NCBI GenBank assembly: GCA_022749755.1 | Contig: JAGQDM010000070.1 | Location: 920,590 to 984,589, forward strand | Source: Azadirachta indica | Taxonomy: Eukaryota > Streptophyta > Magnoliopsida > Sapindales > Meliaceae | Reading direction: 5' to 3' | Length of the DNA: 64,000 nucleotides | Program-made: the position numbers and the translations under genes | Shown here: one piece after another, positions 1 through 13,605 of the stretch | Numbering within the stretch: position 1 is the stretch's first letter | Layout: the number at the start of each line of letters is the position of its first letter | The notes under the pieces: generated by a model | What the model was told of the DNA's origin: nothing | Databases searched by the model: none | What the model saw: the letters and a program-made list of their open reading frames with translations, nothing else

Positions 1-20
1 TCATCCCCCGGCTTGTCCAT
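1..20 (-). CDS. Extreme 5' end of a minus-strand gene leaving the window
   Basis: Only the first six codons and part of the seventh are visible, reading M-D-K-P-G-D, with the ATG at 20-18. The ATG follows an in-frame-independent, CT-rich leader of about 220 bases (21-245) that looks like a plant 5' UTR. A TATAAAG motif on the minus strand at about 272-279 would place transcription start near 245. A longer open frame starting upstream (273 down to 1) exists, but it reads through the low-complexity leader and stops at position 1, so the short ATG is preferred. The product cannot be recognised from so few residues. Confidence 0.35.
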
Positions 21-264
21 TTTTGTTGACCCCAGAGAATTCTGAACATAAAAATGAGAAATTAGTAGAAAAAGAGAGACTCTTTGTGTGGGGTGGGTTT
101 AGAGTTATAGTAGTTTTTGTTTGAATGTTTGAATTAGGTTTTTTTTTGGATGGGTGGCGGGGGGGCGCGGGGGTGTTTTGTAATTTGAAGTTTTTAGGGA
201 TATTGGGCGATGAAAAGAGAAGGAATGAGAAGATATGGATTTTTGATGTAAAAGGGAAGAGAAT

Positions 265-285
265 ATCCTCCACTTTATAAAATTT
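265..285 (-). promoter_or_regulatory. TATA box of the left-edge gene
   Basis: Minus-strand TATAAAG lies about 30 bases before the start of a CT-rich leader that ends at the ATG at position 20. It is supported by spacing only. Confidence 0.4.
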
Positions 286-706
286 TCATGGGTTACTTTT
301 TGTAAATGGAATTGGCTTTTTAGATCCTCTTGTAGCCAAACACAGCCGTAGTGTTTTTGGGGAAGAATTGATCATAATCTTGTTAGCTAGGGGGGCTCTC
401 TCTTTTACTTAATATTCTATGTATCCAATCTATATCCTAAAGTCTAGTCGGTTCTTTGATGGGTACGACAAATCATGTGTAATCCGAATATCCTTTCAAG
501 GTAAATAAATACTTTTCCAAAATGGACCCTTTTTGTGGCCGTATATTTCCCTTTGATTTTATGCCGTGGACCTGTTTCTATAATGTCCCCAACCCCATTA
601 TCTTAAGAGAATAAATTTATTATTGCCCTTAAGTAGGGGCAAAGGTGCCTTAAATTAGGTCAAGGGCACTGGAAACTATAGTTCGTAAGACAAGATGTAG
701 TCGTCG

Positions 707-724
707 TAATAATAATAATAATAA
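707..724. repeat. (TAA)n microsatellite
   Basis: About six uninterrupted TAA units, seen directly. Confidence 0.85.
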
Positions 725-1488
725 AGGCCACTTTTATAGATGTGGGGATTCTCTTAAAGGGGTTTGTTTTTTTGATAATATGATGATGAAATTGATGGGA
801 GATTTGGCTTTTAGCTGCAGTATTGCATTGAAAGGGAAATCAAATATTGTATTTGTGGGTTATTTTTTGTTTGTCTTTTCCTCCGCTCATATAGATTTTC
901 TTTTATCCTCCCTGTTTTGGTGGGTTTCCGCTTGGACTATGGACCATGAACCTCAGGTTCCGGGATTGTGACGTTTTTCTTTTTTTTTTTTTAATAACAA
1001 ACAGAATTCAAACCTAAAACATAAAATTATTAATTAAATGAAAAAAGAAAAAAAAATTATTATAATTATGAATGAAAATAATATCCTGATTTTAAAGGAT
1101 TGTGACACAGAACTACAAAAGGTTAGGGCACATTTGGTCGGAATGTCTTCTTTTTCCTTCTGACTACTGTTCTGAATTTTGGCGTTTGCAGAATAGTTTG
1201 TGGATAGGTCATTTCACCGGAAAATTCACCAAAATAAAAAATATAATTTTATGAAAATTATAAAAACATTCGGTAAAGAAATATAGGTAATCCATGCAAG
1301 AAACGCCGGACAAAGTGACCGAGTCGATGACTCAACAAACCAAGAAGGTAGAAGGCAAACGGGAATTAGCCAATTGGAGGTGCCTTCACGGGATTTGGCA
1401 CTAAACGAATCACATCAATATCATCATATGATTCATGAAATCACCGTTCATCATTCACATGAAGAAGAAAATAACGTGAAAATGTTAA

Positions 1489-1511
1489 TATATATATATA
1501 TATATATATAT
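1489..1511. repeat. (TA)n microsatellite
   Basis: An uninterrupted TA run of about 23 bases that ends just before the pentamer array. Confidence 0.9.
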
Positions 1512-1530
1512 TGCAGTACTGTATAAATAG

Positions 1531-1598
1531 TGGTTTGGCTTGGCTTGGCTTGGCTTGGCTTGGCTTGTCTTGTCTTGTCTTCTCTTGTCTTGTCTCGT
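1531..1598. repeat. Pentanucleotide array changing from TGGCT to TGTCT
   Basis: About 13 five-base units in tandem. The left half is mostly TGGCT and the right half mostly TGTCT, with single TGGTT and TCTCT variants. The ordered change suggests that a variant unit spread by slippage. A TATAAATAG motif sits immediately upstream at about 1522-1530, but no gene follows. Confidence 0.9.
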
Positions 1599-3599
1599 GT
1601 AGGCTAATATATGTTAATAATTTCTGACAAAAATTGAATGAGTAGAGTGACTCCAGTGACTCCCAGCTGTAAAATTGTGAACGAATTCAGACAGGGACAC
1701 AGGTTCAGGTTCAGGCTTAGTCAACTATGGTGTGGCGCTTCTGAATTTCATATTTCTGATTCTGAGCTGCCTGAATCATGAAAATGTATAACTGTTTTAT
1801 TGGCTCCTAATCGGATAAATAAAACACCCTTTTTCCACTTGACCGACCCATTTGCCCATGTTACCTTGCTTTTTAACTGTTTTCTTAAATAATATAAATA
1901 CTAGAGATGATGACGATTGAATATTAATTATTATTGTTGATTGTTTGGAGAATAATACATCTCTTTTTTCCTTTGTCCTAACTTAATGTGACAAATTTGA
2001 TACGAATTATAATAATTCTTCTTTTTCTTATATATTTTTATTTAATTTCTAAATTCATCTATAAAAATTTGATTTGGTAATAAGTTAGTCAAATGAAAGG
2101 AAAGGAATTCGTGACATTTGAAACAAGCTTTACTTGCATTGTCAATTACACCTAACATATGTCATCAAGTGTTTTTACGTGGAGGATGCCTTTTGTCACT
2201 ATAATTTAGATAAAAAGGAGTATGTTTAAGGTTGAAGTATCTTACCTTGTAATTACTGTAAAATGCAACCTAGATATTGTCGTATATTCCCTTAATTTTT
2301 TGAGAAATTAGTATGGTAGAATAGAGAAATTAACATCTTTGAAGAGTGTAACGTCTTTGAAAAGCGTCCAATCTTGATCAATTCTTGGTTGATCAAGGTG
2401 TAACGAATGTCGATTGCATTCAGTTTATTATTACTTAAGAGCAGTTTATAGTTGTTATGAAGGATCATAAAATTTGCCATTGTGCTCAGTCAATTATTGA
2501 ATTGATTAGTCTTATTGTGAAGAATTGTAAAGGAAAATTGCTTAGGAAGAAGTAAGTGGTTGGCACGTTGGGCGTACCTAGGCACGAGTTTGTATCATTT
2601 TTAAACAAAGTTTTCAATAAAAGATGTAATTTCACTGAGAACTAGGGGCTTAATATTTGGGAAGATAGACCTGAGGTGAAGAAAAGTCAACAGTTTATTT
2701 GATCTGAGCATGTTGTGGTCAGTACGGATAAGAGGTGGAATCTAGTCAGAGCAGTCATAAGTTTTGGTCACGTCTGATCATGAAAGTACAGCTTAGATCG
2801 GCATTAATTGAGAGTAAATAAATGGAGAATAGTAATTGTTCGAGAGAAATTGTGTTAATAAATGCGCATAATTATATAGTTATGAAATTGATTAAAGACC
2901 CATTACGCAAATAATATGACTTTTGGTGGAAGTTTGGTCGAGGAATATTTCTTCTCAGTTCAGCACCAAGCCAAGTGTTATTTAAAAAAATCTATTCAGA
3001 TCAGAGAACGACACCAAAAGATGAATGCAAAATCGTAACTCCAATAAGCTTCGAACTAATAATTATTTATTATTCCTCAATTATGAGGATTCAGTTAATA
3101 TTTTTAGTTATAAATCTAATGTGACCATTGACTTATTCAGATCTCTATAAAAGGAAGGTAAATTGTGGGAAAATGTGTGCAATTCTTATTATAGTAGTGA
3201 AACTCTGCTAAAATTTTTACTGAAATTTACTTAAACAAGAAAACTCATAAATTGATTTAGACATCCGAGGGTTCACTAGAAAATCCGACTCCTTTTAATC
3301 ATTGTTTTGTTTTGTAGAGTAATTTAAGCTTTGAAGGAAGAACTCGCATAATCTTTACACACTTTGGTGTTGAGTATCGGAGTTGCAAATTTTAAGTATC
3401 AACGTAGTAAATATTTCTTAAGATTTTAGGTGTGTTAGATTCTAATCTTTGAGTTTTTAAGAAAATAATAAGATAACTTTTAAACTTAACTTCTGTAAAT
3501 TTGATAAGTTAGAATATTATTATTATTTCACTCTCTAAACTTAATCAAAATAATAAAATGAAATATATTTTTCTCATTACTAACAATTCAATCCCGTTA

Positions 3600-4460
3600 G
3601 ATCTAATTTATTAGAAATTAAAATTTTAAACTTAAAAAAAAATTATATACTAAAATTCCCCTAACCTTCTTTTTTTTTTTAATTTTAACTCTATTAGTAA
3701 TAATTTACTATGTAAACAATCATAAAATTTTCTTTAAAGAAAATATTATATTTATTTAATGTATATTTAAAAATTATATTATTTTTATCAACACAATAAT
3801 AAATTTAATTCACATATTATATTTATTATTCTTTTTTTAATCACAAAATAATTATTTAAGTTTACCCCAACTTGTTTAGATATTCTAATACACTCTCCTA
3901 ACTTTTGAAAAAAAATACTAGATTCTTTATCCAAATTAAAATATTAATAATAAGATAAAAATATAAATAATTATTTGTGAGAAAAAATAAGTTAAAAGCA
4001 TTTATAGATTATTAGAAATAAAAAGAAAAATTTTAAACAAAACAAAATTAAAAAATTATAATATATGAATTAAATTTAGTATTGTGTCAATAGAAGGTAT
4101 GGTTAGATGTACATATTTTTTTTATTTCATAGTTTAATTTAATTGTGATTAAAAAATTTAAAAGAGAATTTTGATTATCTTTATTGTAATAAATATATTA
4201 TGTAATAACATTTTCTTTTATTTACATCAATTACGTGTTTCATAATTTTTTTAGAGAATGTAATGATAATATATATTTTTAATATAATTTTTAAATCCAT
4301 ATTAAATAAAAGTTATAATATTTTATCCAAAATTCTTATAATAATTACATACTAAATTATCATCAAGAAAATATGTATAAAAAAATGATTAGGATTATTT
4401 TAGTATATAAGTTTTTGCAAATTTATTATTAACATTTTAATTTATATAAATAATTTTTTT
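3600..4460. repeat. Imperfect fold-back (inverted repeat) element, about 0.85 kb
   Basis: Reverse-complementing 3637-3822 gives a diverged match to 4055-4430. Clear shared blocks include ATATACTAAAA near both outer ends, AATTAAATTTA next to ATTGTG, and an AATATAATTTTTAAAT block. The two arms run almost to each other, so the stretch would fold into a long hairpin. It has no coding capacity and is probably a decayed MITE or snap-back element. Ends and target duplication could not be fixed. Confidence 0.5.
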
Positions 4461-7400
4461 ATCGCTAAAATTTTTTAAAATAATAAAATAAAACAAAAAT
4501 CTTTCTAAGTTTGTTCGCAGGAAAAATTTGCTCGATTTACGTATCAATTCGTTATTGATTCATTGCTTGCATAGGCCTAGTATCATTTTTTATAGGCTTC
4601 AATACTCCTGATCTTCTGGATCTAAATCAAGCAAATCAAGTTTTCATACCTCATTTCTGAGTTGCTGGGAGTAAAGTCCACTATGTCTCTTGAATTACAT
4701 TTACTAATTCAAGAGCCATAATGTCGCAATCTTAAGAGATTAATAAATCTTAGGAGAGTACCTGAAAAATACTTAGAAAAAATACAGAACAAAATTATAA
4801 AGATGCCACAAAAGAGAAGATGCCCCTTGAAGGCATGATTCTAGGCTAATGAAAGCTATGTTATGATGTTATCCTATTCGAATGTCATTCCCCTTAAGAT
4901 GTGAAGTTATGGGTTTATATAGTGTATGCTATGGAGTTGTAATAGAATAAAACTATCTTATGTAATTCTAAGTTAAACTCCCTTAAAACAAGACTTTATC
5001 TAAAAATTAAATTAGTGTAATTTAATTCTATTTGAAAGAGGTGTCTAAAGATTTGTATATATAATAAAATATCTATTTTGATTACTTTAGTTAGAATAAA
5101 ACACTTATTATAACTAAGAATTTTTAAAGAGTCGTATTTGTAATGAAATACTATACTTAAATAATTTTACTTGCGATAAAATACCTTTTCTAATTAATTC
5201 TAATTACAATAAAATACTTATTTTAATTAATGTTAAATTAATTAAAATAAGATTTTGGGTTAAAAGGACTCTAAAACTTTGAGGTTTAAAAAAAGAAGTC
5301 TTTTTTTTAATCTTTTTGTGTTCCTTACGCATTAGCCTCATCATATAATGAATTATTTGAACTTAAATACCCTCCAAGTGGGTTAAGCCTAAAACATTAT
5401 ATTAATTCGAGTTAAACTTTGGATTACTTTAACCTTTCATGCCACGACCCACAATTTGTGTTCAAAGAGTAAATTTAGCCTACTTGTACTTTTGTATACA
5501 CTATCGGAGAAAACGACGTAATTTTAACATTGGATTTGGGTTCAGGCCCGTGATAAATTTTTGTGTATCAACAAAGTTTAATATTTTTGTCTCTAACATA
5601 TTAGAAATCATAAAAAAATGTACTGTTAATGAGAAAAATATATTTTAATTTATTATTTTAATTAAATTTAGAGATTAAAATAATATATCCTAATAGTTTA
5701 AATCGATGAAAGTTAAATTGACAGTATCTTTTCATTTTCTCAAAAACATACCCTAAGAGCTTAAGGGAGTATTTGTTGTTTTCCTAAAAGCTAACAGATG
5801 TATTACAATATCCCGGTATAAGCATTGATTCAAATGTATGTTAAATATATTAAATATAATAAAAATGACGTGTTATAAATGTTAATTGTCAAATAAAAAT
5901 AATATTTACAACTTGATTTAGGTGTTGATCCATATACCTAAATCTTAATTTCAGGATTTAAATCTTTCCTATGTAAGTGAGCATAAAAAATTTCTGGACA
6001 TATCTAAAGTTGACCTTTTTTTAGAAATAAATATATGAATATAAAATTGAATTAGATTTGATCTCAAGATAATTAGAACAAAGGATTACAAAAAAATAAT
6101 ATGTCATGAGGTATAAATTTTTTTTTAAAAATATAATTTTTATCAAAATTTAAATGGATTTAGGTTTTTATTTTTGAAAAAGGTTTACTATCATTGTCTT
6201 TTAAAAATATTTTTATATAATGAATGTGGGTATCAACATTAAAATGTCAATTTCTAAGATTTTCGGTTTTTACTTGTAACTATTCATTATACGCATAAAG
6301 CACCAAATGGCAAGATGTAGAAGACAGAAAAGCTTCTGTCATTCACGAGCAAATGATGCCACATTGACTACCACATAGTCTTCAAATGGTCGGATACGTA
6401 TCATTCAACAACTAATTTTGTCACATATATAGTTTTAAGTAAGATTATTGGTATGTCTATTTAATAAAACCTTAAGATAAAAATAAAAAATTAAATAGAT
6501 ATTGACAAAGTCACAAAGGTATTGCGGATGTATTATCTCAAAATTTCATGCGGTTGTAATACTAAAGGAAAATACGTAAGTGTTGACTGTACTATACTTG
6601 CATGGGCAGTCACTAAAGATCAAATTAGGCATTTAGGTGTGAAAGTGTTAGGCAAGATTTGACTAGGGTTGTGTTAGATAACCTAATTAATTAACAGTTA
6701 GGCTTATAAAATATCATTAATCAAACACAACCAAGTTATCATAATGTAAATTAATTAATAGGTATGAGAGCTCGCTCAAACGCCAAGCCCCATAATGTTA
6801 AGTAAAGATGTTCCCCTATAAATGGGTACAATTGAAAAAAGCTCAATAAAAAAGGCCTGAGTGGTCTTAGGCTAATTATATTTCTTGACTAGAAAATATG
6901 TCGGTGGGTTTAGGTATGATATTTGAGGGCGGTGGATAAGAAAAAATATTACGATTGGCAACAATCATTTTCAGTCAAATTTAGGCTATTTGCTTGCTTT
7001 CTTTTTCTTAGTCTTCAATGCTAGTCAATTCTTTCAGGGCTAATGTGGTTTAAATTGTCTTTTTGGGACTAAAGTCTCTCATTTCTCTCTCGGAATTGGG
7101 CAGTGTTTGTTTGATCATATTTAGGAAAAGGCCTTCAAGAGATTGCTTTTTGACTTTCAAACTTTATCGAGACAACCCACATTGACTCTAAGCCATATTT
7201 ATAATCTAGCTCATTCGCATACCATAAACTTATTTATAGATCAAGTATAATTATAATGTGAATTCTGTTATGGATAAATATAAAGTTAATAAATATTAAA
7301 TCTTAATTAAAAATTTTAATTATTTGAGTGTAATGGTTATAAATATGGTCAATCAATTATCCATTTGAATTGGTGAAGGGGATTCGATTTTGAAGTCAAA

Positions 7401-8750
7401 AAGTCAAAGAAGAGTGGGTTAGAAAAGTTAGTTAGGTCCGAAGAAGGAATTAGAAAGGTGGGTTTGTCAAAAGGACCTTTACAGTACAGGTGTTTCTCTT
7501 GCATCTTTTGAGATATCATTTTAAATTAAGAGTCCAGCAAAAACACTCACCCGTGCCTATTACACGTGACTTTCCGACAGAGCTTGAATCTCGGACCGGT
7601 TACGATTAATTTCCTATATTTTGAATTTGGTTTGCATCAAAAGTAAGGAAAATTCAACATCTTATATTTTAGCATTGAATTATAAATATTTATGTATTGA
7701 ATTATTAATAATTATTTATAAATTTGAACTTTATAATTTACTTTTAAAATAGGATATCTCAACATCAGGTAGGCTTGCTTTCCTAGATACATATGAGATT
7801 TACCTGTCTTGTTAAAAGTTTTACTCCATATTATGGCCTTTTGTGGGCCGTTAAAGATGTTTTTCAAAAGCCCATGATTGAAGTTGAAAGAAATTTAGGA
7901 GACTCCAACACTCCAATACACTGACTCACACTCACTGCTTATCGCCAAGAATTCTTCTATTTTTATTTGCAATTATTTCTATGTTAATTTAATCATCTTA
8001 TTTTATTAGTTATTATTATTGTCGCTGCAAGAATAATAATATGTTCATAGAAGCTCGTAATTATCAGGCCTAAACAATACCATGTGAAAAGTCAAGTTAG
8101 CACTAAAAATGCATTATAAAAAAGTTAAATTGCCATTTAATGAGGTTTATAACTAATGTTTAACAAACATTAGTTATAATAAAATTAACACATTTGTATA
8201 TATTACCTATTAGTTATAGTAATAATATAAATAATTATTTTTAAAATTTTTTAATCAAAATTAAATTAATTATCAAATAAAAATATAAAAATATCAATTC
8301 TATCAATATATGATGCCAAATTTAATTATTATTAGAATTTATTAACGCCATCTCATTTAAAAGTTCTTTTCCTAATAATTTATAAACACTTGTAAACTTC
8401 TTTTATTTTTTGTAAAATAATTATCTAGATTGTTTTCTGGGTATAATAATAATATAGTATGACTTAGTATGTAGTTCGGACTAAAATTGTTATACTTTAA
8501 AATATGAACATAATTTGTTATGAACAATTCATTTTTCATTTTCCCTTATTTTTCTCTCTTTCTTACAAAACAATAAGAAAACAGCAATAATTGGTCACAC
8601 AACATCATTTAGTACTTAGCCTTTGGCAAAGATAATTTCCAGTGAACTGCTTTAGGCTTCAAGTTTAATGATTATATATAATTTTGCTTAGCTTTTTCTA
8701 ATAATTGCATGCATGCAAAGAGGACATAAAATTAGCAAATAAACATGAAG
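4460..8750. other. Intergenic, AT-rich, no gene seen
   Basis: Long AT-rich spacer without an open frame of note or recognisable RNA gene. A short plus-strand frame at 5439-5648 has no family resemblance. Scattered LTR-like words occur, but no bounded element could be defined. Confidence 0.55.
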
Positions 8751-9165
8751 AAAGCTTCCTTGCAGTTTCAGGCTTTAGGAGAAGCATACCTGCAATGCAA
8801 TCGGGTAGTTCTTTAAAAACTACAATAGACAACTAAAATAGCAATCAGAAACATTGGCATTCTTTCTTCTTCGTTATAGTACAACAAAACTGGCTCACCA
8901 GCATAGCCTATCTCTAAAACAGAAATATCAGCACTGATGCTCAAGAAGCTCTAATCCCTGACTTCTGGGGGAAAAAAATTGACAGTGAACATCTACGAGA
9001 AATTCATTTTCCCCACAATCCCTTCAACATGTTTCTGCTGCTCAAAATATCCCAGTAGAGAATCTTGGAGAAAGTCAGTGGTTCCTAATTTCCTAATAGT
9101 CAAATAAGTGAGATAAGTTTACAAGCCAAACAAGCATGCTATGCTTCTACTGAGCATGCTGGGGT
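8750..9165 (-). other. Probable 3' UTR and downstream flank of the NPH3-family gene
   Basis: A non-coding stretch directly after the stop codon at 9166, less AT-rich than the spacer farther left. No poly(A) site was pinned down. Confidence 0.35.
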
Positions 9166-9741
9166 CTAAGATACCGAGTGCCGCCTACTTCTTGAGGGGG
9201 TGGACTTGGTTTCCTCCGCTGCCACGGATCCAGGAGTTGGGCTCTCTGATGTATCGGAGCTGCTGATTTCACCACTTCTGTCTTTGCTTGACCAGAGCTT
9301 TGAAAAGATTTTGGACATGAGAACACCTTTCATTTTACCTGCAGCAACTTTCTCACCATCAATTTTAACACCATCATTCCCATTTTTATCACTGTTACCA
9401 GCAGCTAACCTCAAACTAGCAAGCTCCCCTTTCAATGCCCTGATATCATCAGCTGTTGGTACTGAGTCCCAGTCCTCTTCGGTATTGGTTGTAGTAGACC
9501 TAGAGCTCCCATGAGACCCACCAGGGAGTAAGGACCTAATGGACCCTGGTAAGTCAGGTGTGCTGTTACCAGCAGCTGATGTTGTGGCTCTTACCTGCTC
9601 AAAAAAGAGGACTTGCACAACCACCCGCAAAGGAAGCCGCTCATTTTGCACTGCATGCATACAAGCTTCTACTGATAATTTCCTGCAGTCCATCAACCTG
9701 CAGATTCTCTTCCTCTCACTTTTGCTGATCCCCGGGTGTTC
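9166..9741 (-). CDS. NPH3/BTB-POZ family protein, last exon (191 residues plus stop)
   Basis: This is the C-terminal exon of an NPH3-family protein, the plant-specific group that includes the phototropin partner NPH3 and the NPY proteins, often adaptors for CUL3 ubiquitin ligases. The exon opens after a TGATGCAG acceptor with [14 protein letters not shown], followed by the conserved MDCRKLS, NERLPLR and [12 protein letters not shown] blocks that end the NPH3 domain. A serine-rich tail follows with [11 protein letters not shown], a predicted short coiled coil ([15 protein letters not shown]), a basic [10 protein letters not shown] block, and an RRHSVS terminus resembling the C-terminal phosphorylation/14-3-3 site known in NPH3. 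The sequence resembles the Arabidopsis At1g67900 type, from memory. The BTB domain and most of the NPH3 domain are missing because of the gap at 10186-10285. Plus-strand open frames over the same interval are shadows. Confidence 0.9.
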   Translation of the reverse strand, partial: EHPGISKSERKRICRLMDCRKLSVEACMHAVQNERLPLRVVVQVLFFEQVRATTSAAGNSTPDLPGSIRSLLPGGSHGSSRSTTTNTEEDWDSVPTADDIRALKGELASLRLAAGNSDKNGNDGVKIDGEKVAAGKMKGVLMSKIFSKLWSSKDRSGEISSSDTSESPTPGSVAAEETKSTPSRSRRHSVS

Positions 9742-10178
9742 CTGCATCAAAATAAACACATTAGAGCAGTTCATAACCAATAGCCTTGCTCAATGTACAC
9801 ACATACATGCTCTGGAGTCGCATCTGAAATTTACAACTCCACATGTTCAAGTAACAAAGTTTATAATACGTAATGATAATAGTAAACTGAGTTATGGTCA
9901 CTATTTGTTATGTATACAGTACGTGCAAAGAAAATTGGCAGTTCTTAGTGGCCGCTATTTATAGTGCTATGTTGATGTTAAGGAAAATTGTCAAAAAGAA
10001 GGGCATCATGAATGCTATCATTTAAATCTGCATATAAATGCTAATCATCTTCTTTTAAGCATGTTTGACTGGGAAAGACAAAATGCTCCTTGGATAGAAC
10101 AGACTGTATTAAGAAAAAAGGGGGGAAAAGCAAGTAAATAAAACAAAATTGATCAGGAGATACAAGAAAATTGGTTAC
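9742..10178 (-). other. Last intron of the NPH3-family gene
   Basis: The donor AAG|GTAACC at 10179/10178 and the acceptor GATGCAG|GAACAC at 9742/9741 enclose 437 bases. Joining them gives leucine-lysine directly before EHPG, the expected NPH3-family sequence, so the seven bases 10179-10185 are the end of the preceding exon. Confidence 0.8.
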
Positions 10179-10185
10179 CTTAAGA
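10179..10185 (-). CDS. Last seven bases of the penultimate NPH3-family exon, truncated by gap
   Basis: On the minus strand these bases read T-CTT-AAG followed by a GTAACC donor. In phase with the last exon they encode a codon ending in T, then leucine and lysine, matching the (Y)LK-EHPG junction typical of the family. The remainder of this normally large exon (over 1 kb in relatives) must lie in the N gap. Confidence 0.7.
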
Positions 10186-10285
10186 NNNNNNNNNNNNNNN
10201 NNNNNNNNNNNNNNNNNNNNNNNNNNNNNNNNNNNNNNNNNNNNNNNNNNNNNNNNNNNNNNNNNNNNNNNNNNNNNNNNNNNNN
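10186..10285. other. Assembly gap (100 N)
   Basis: Exactly 100 N, the usual placeholder for a gap of unknown length. An NPH3-family gene enters it from the left and a DDT-domain gene from the right, both on the minus strand and both incomplete, so real sequence is missing or the join is wrong. Confidence 0.95.
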
Positions 10286-10388
10286 TCTTGATGTTTTCCT
10301 TGTATGGAAACTTTTAATTCAGAAGAGACCATTAAGACACAATGACTAATATTCTCACAGGCAGGCGTATGTGGTGTGAAATGATTAC

Positions 10389-10475
10389 CTTTTCCTTCTC
10401 GCAAGAACCTTTTCTTTTCCTTTCTTATCTCTTTCAACAAATTTTAATTGTTCATTAATCCAACTTCTAAAATCT
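10389..10475 (-). CDS. DDT-domain protein, second visible exon (partial gene)
   Basis: On the minus strand this exon lies between a TTCTCCAG acceptor and an AAAAG|GTAATC donor. It continues in phase from the exon at 10571-10819 and encodes DFRSWINEQLKFVERDKKGK, followed by a lysine/arginine-rich stretch. That is the end of a DDT domain and the basic helix that usually follows. The 3' exons are not visible; they should lie in or beyond the N gap. Confidence 0.65.
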
Positions 10476-10570
10476 CTGGAGAAAAGTCACGAATTAATTC
10501 ACACATTTTCACCATAATATGTAAGCATTGAGATAAATGAACAACTAAGCAAAAGCATGATATGACTCAC

Positions 10571-10819
10571 CTTGTGCGAAGGGCTTCATCACAGAGAAAG
10601 TTTAAAAGTTTAAGCTTCTTAGAGACATCTAATAGATCATAATTACCCAATTCAAAACAATCCACTTGAAGCTCCTTCGAGTAAAACCAAGATTCAGAAG
10701 TATATTTAACGAGTGCTTGGAACCAAGAGTTTTCACTTAAATTTTGGAAGTATGGATATCTGCATAAAAATTTTCGTATCACAGAGAGCAGCCGAATATG
10801 AAACTTAACGAGTGGAGAG
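10571..10819 (-). CDS. DDT-domain protein, first visible exon (partial, possibly pseudogene)
   Basis: The minus-strand frame encodes FHIRLLSVIRKFL, then NSWFQALVKYTSES and KKLKLLNFLCDEALRTR, ending at an ACAAG|GTGAGT donor. The LNFLCDEAL core followed by W-I-(N/D)-E-Q in the next exon is the DDT signature of plant chromatin-associated proteins of the DDR/At5g08630 type; this assignment is from memory of the family. DDT domains bind ISWI-type remodelling ATPases. The frame stays open to about 10869, where a TGA closes it, so the 5' boundary is uncertain. The acceptor CTCACAG at 10820 is one option. No convincing upstream exons were found before RPL10, so the locus may be a fragment or pseudogene. 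Confidence 0.6.
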
Positions 10820-10869
10820 CTGTGAGCCCGATGCTTAATTCTTCCACGGGTAATTAATGGAGTAAATGT

Positions 10870-11660
10870 TCAGACTGCCCTTTTCTCAGATTGAGAAGCT
10901 AAATATCAACGCATTCTTCCGATGATATGGACACACCTGATTGTACATAGGAAAGAAGAAAAGCTAGCCACGCTCAATGCTCTCAATGTGCTGAATGGAG
11001 AACCACAAGCAGCTACTTTGACTTATGTCCTTGACAACTCTTTTACAAGTTGAAACCAATGTCAAAAGAAAAATAATCCAGTAAACCTTTACCAACTCAT
11101 GTAAAACACAAATATAATTCCCTTCAGAAGCCAATGGTAATGTCAAATGACACTGAAAAGAAGTTTAGACTATATAAACAGTATGAAAGCTAATTGACCC
11201 GAAAATGGGTGGAAACATGGGAATGCAGTGCATCCACTCGGTGAAGCCCAGGTCACTTTGCATCACAATGCTTGAATCCAGGGATTTCTTGTCAGAGCAA
11301 CAAAAAGTAAAAATTGCAACCACTCAACAATGCCCAAGTCAATTTGCATCTCCAATATTCCCCATTGATAATTCCAATTTAGACACATAATACTTCATCT
11401 AAATGCTATTTAAGCAATCAATAACCACACCACCATTGGGCATACCCATCTCATACTAGCATCAAAAACTAGCAATGACAAGAGATATCTGAAAACTTGA
11501 TCCAAATTAAATTCGATTGCAAACCATAACCAGTCAAACTTAAATGATAATCCCAGTATTGATACAAAAACAAAATAAACAAAACATAACAGTACTTCAA
11601 ACATATTGATAAATTCCAGTAGTTGGCTATGTCCTATCACCAAAACTTGTTCTCAAGTAG
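10870..11660. other. Spacer between the DDT fragment and RPL10, no gene seen
   Basis: Contains the RPL10 3' UTR at its right end. Short open frames on both strands (for example 10964-11146 and 11410-11643, minus) show no family resemblance. Confidence 0.45.
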
Positions 11661-11666
11661 CAAATC

Positions 11667-13373
<1,707 letters not shown>

Positions 13374-13408
13374 GGCGAACGGTCCGATTAGTTAGCTGCA
13401 AAGAAGAC

Positions 13409-13456
13409 AAACCCTAGAAAAATATGAGGGGAAAAGAGGTCGCTTCTTTCTTTATA
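13409..13456 (-). promoter_or_regulatory. RPL10 core promoter: TATA box and telo-box
   Basis: Minus-strand TATAAA (13451-13456) lies about 80 bases before the ATG. A telo-box (AAACCCTA on the plus strand, 13409-13416) sits just downstream in the leader. Telo-boxes near the start site are a known feature of plant ribosomal-protein genes. Confidence 0.6.
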
Positions 13457-13605
13457 GATAGTAAAACGAAGAGCACCCTAATGTGCATTGGGCGGTTGTA
13501 CTACTATGTACATTCAGGAATGCACATTGTTTAGATCGGGTCTAAATCCTATACCACAAATAAAAGACTCAAGCTAAGTACATCACTTATATTTCTAAAT
13601 GCACT

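Larger units (their letters stand above)
300..3590. other. Intergenic, AT-rich, no gene seen
   Basis: No coding region can be supported here. Short open frames at 780-971 (plus) and 2292-2480 (minus) resemble no family and have no splice or codon support. Simple repeats at 707-724 (TAA), 1489-1511 (TA) and 1531-1598 (pentamer) are listed separately. Around 3120-3190 a TATAAAAGG motif is followed by what could be a leader, but no coding sequence follows it. Confidence 0.6.

Noticed and set aside
780..971. Plus-strand open frame of 63 codons
   Set aside because: Hydrophobic but without family resemblance, promoter or splice context; expected by chance in this spacer.
2292..3190. Possible endogenous pararetrovirus or retrotransposon remnant (short frame, then a TATAAAAGG motif)
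   Set aside because: The wording is suggestive, but no coat, protease or polymerase motif was seen on either strand.
9200..9964. Plus-strand open frames over the NPH3 exon
   Set aside because: Shadows of the minus-strand coding sequence; the minus frame carries the conserved family motifs.
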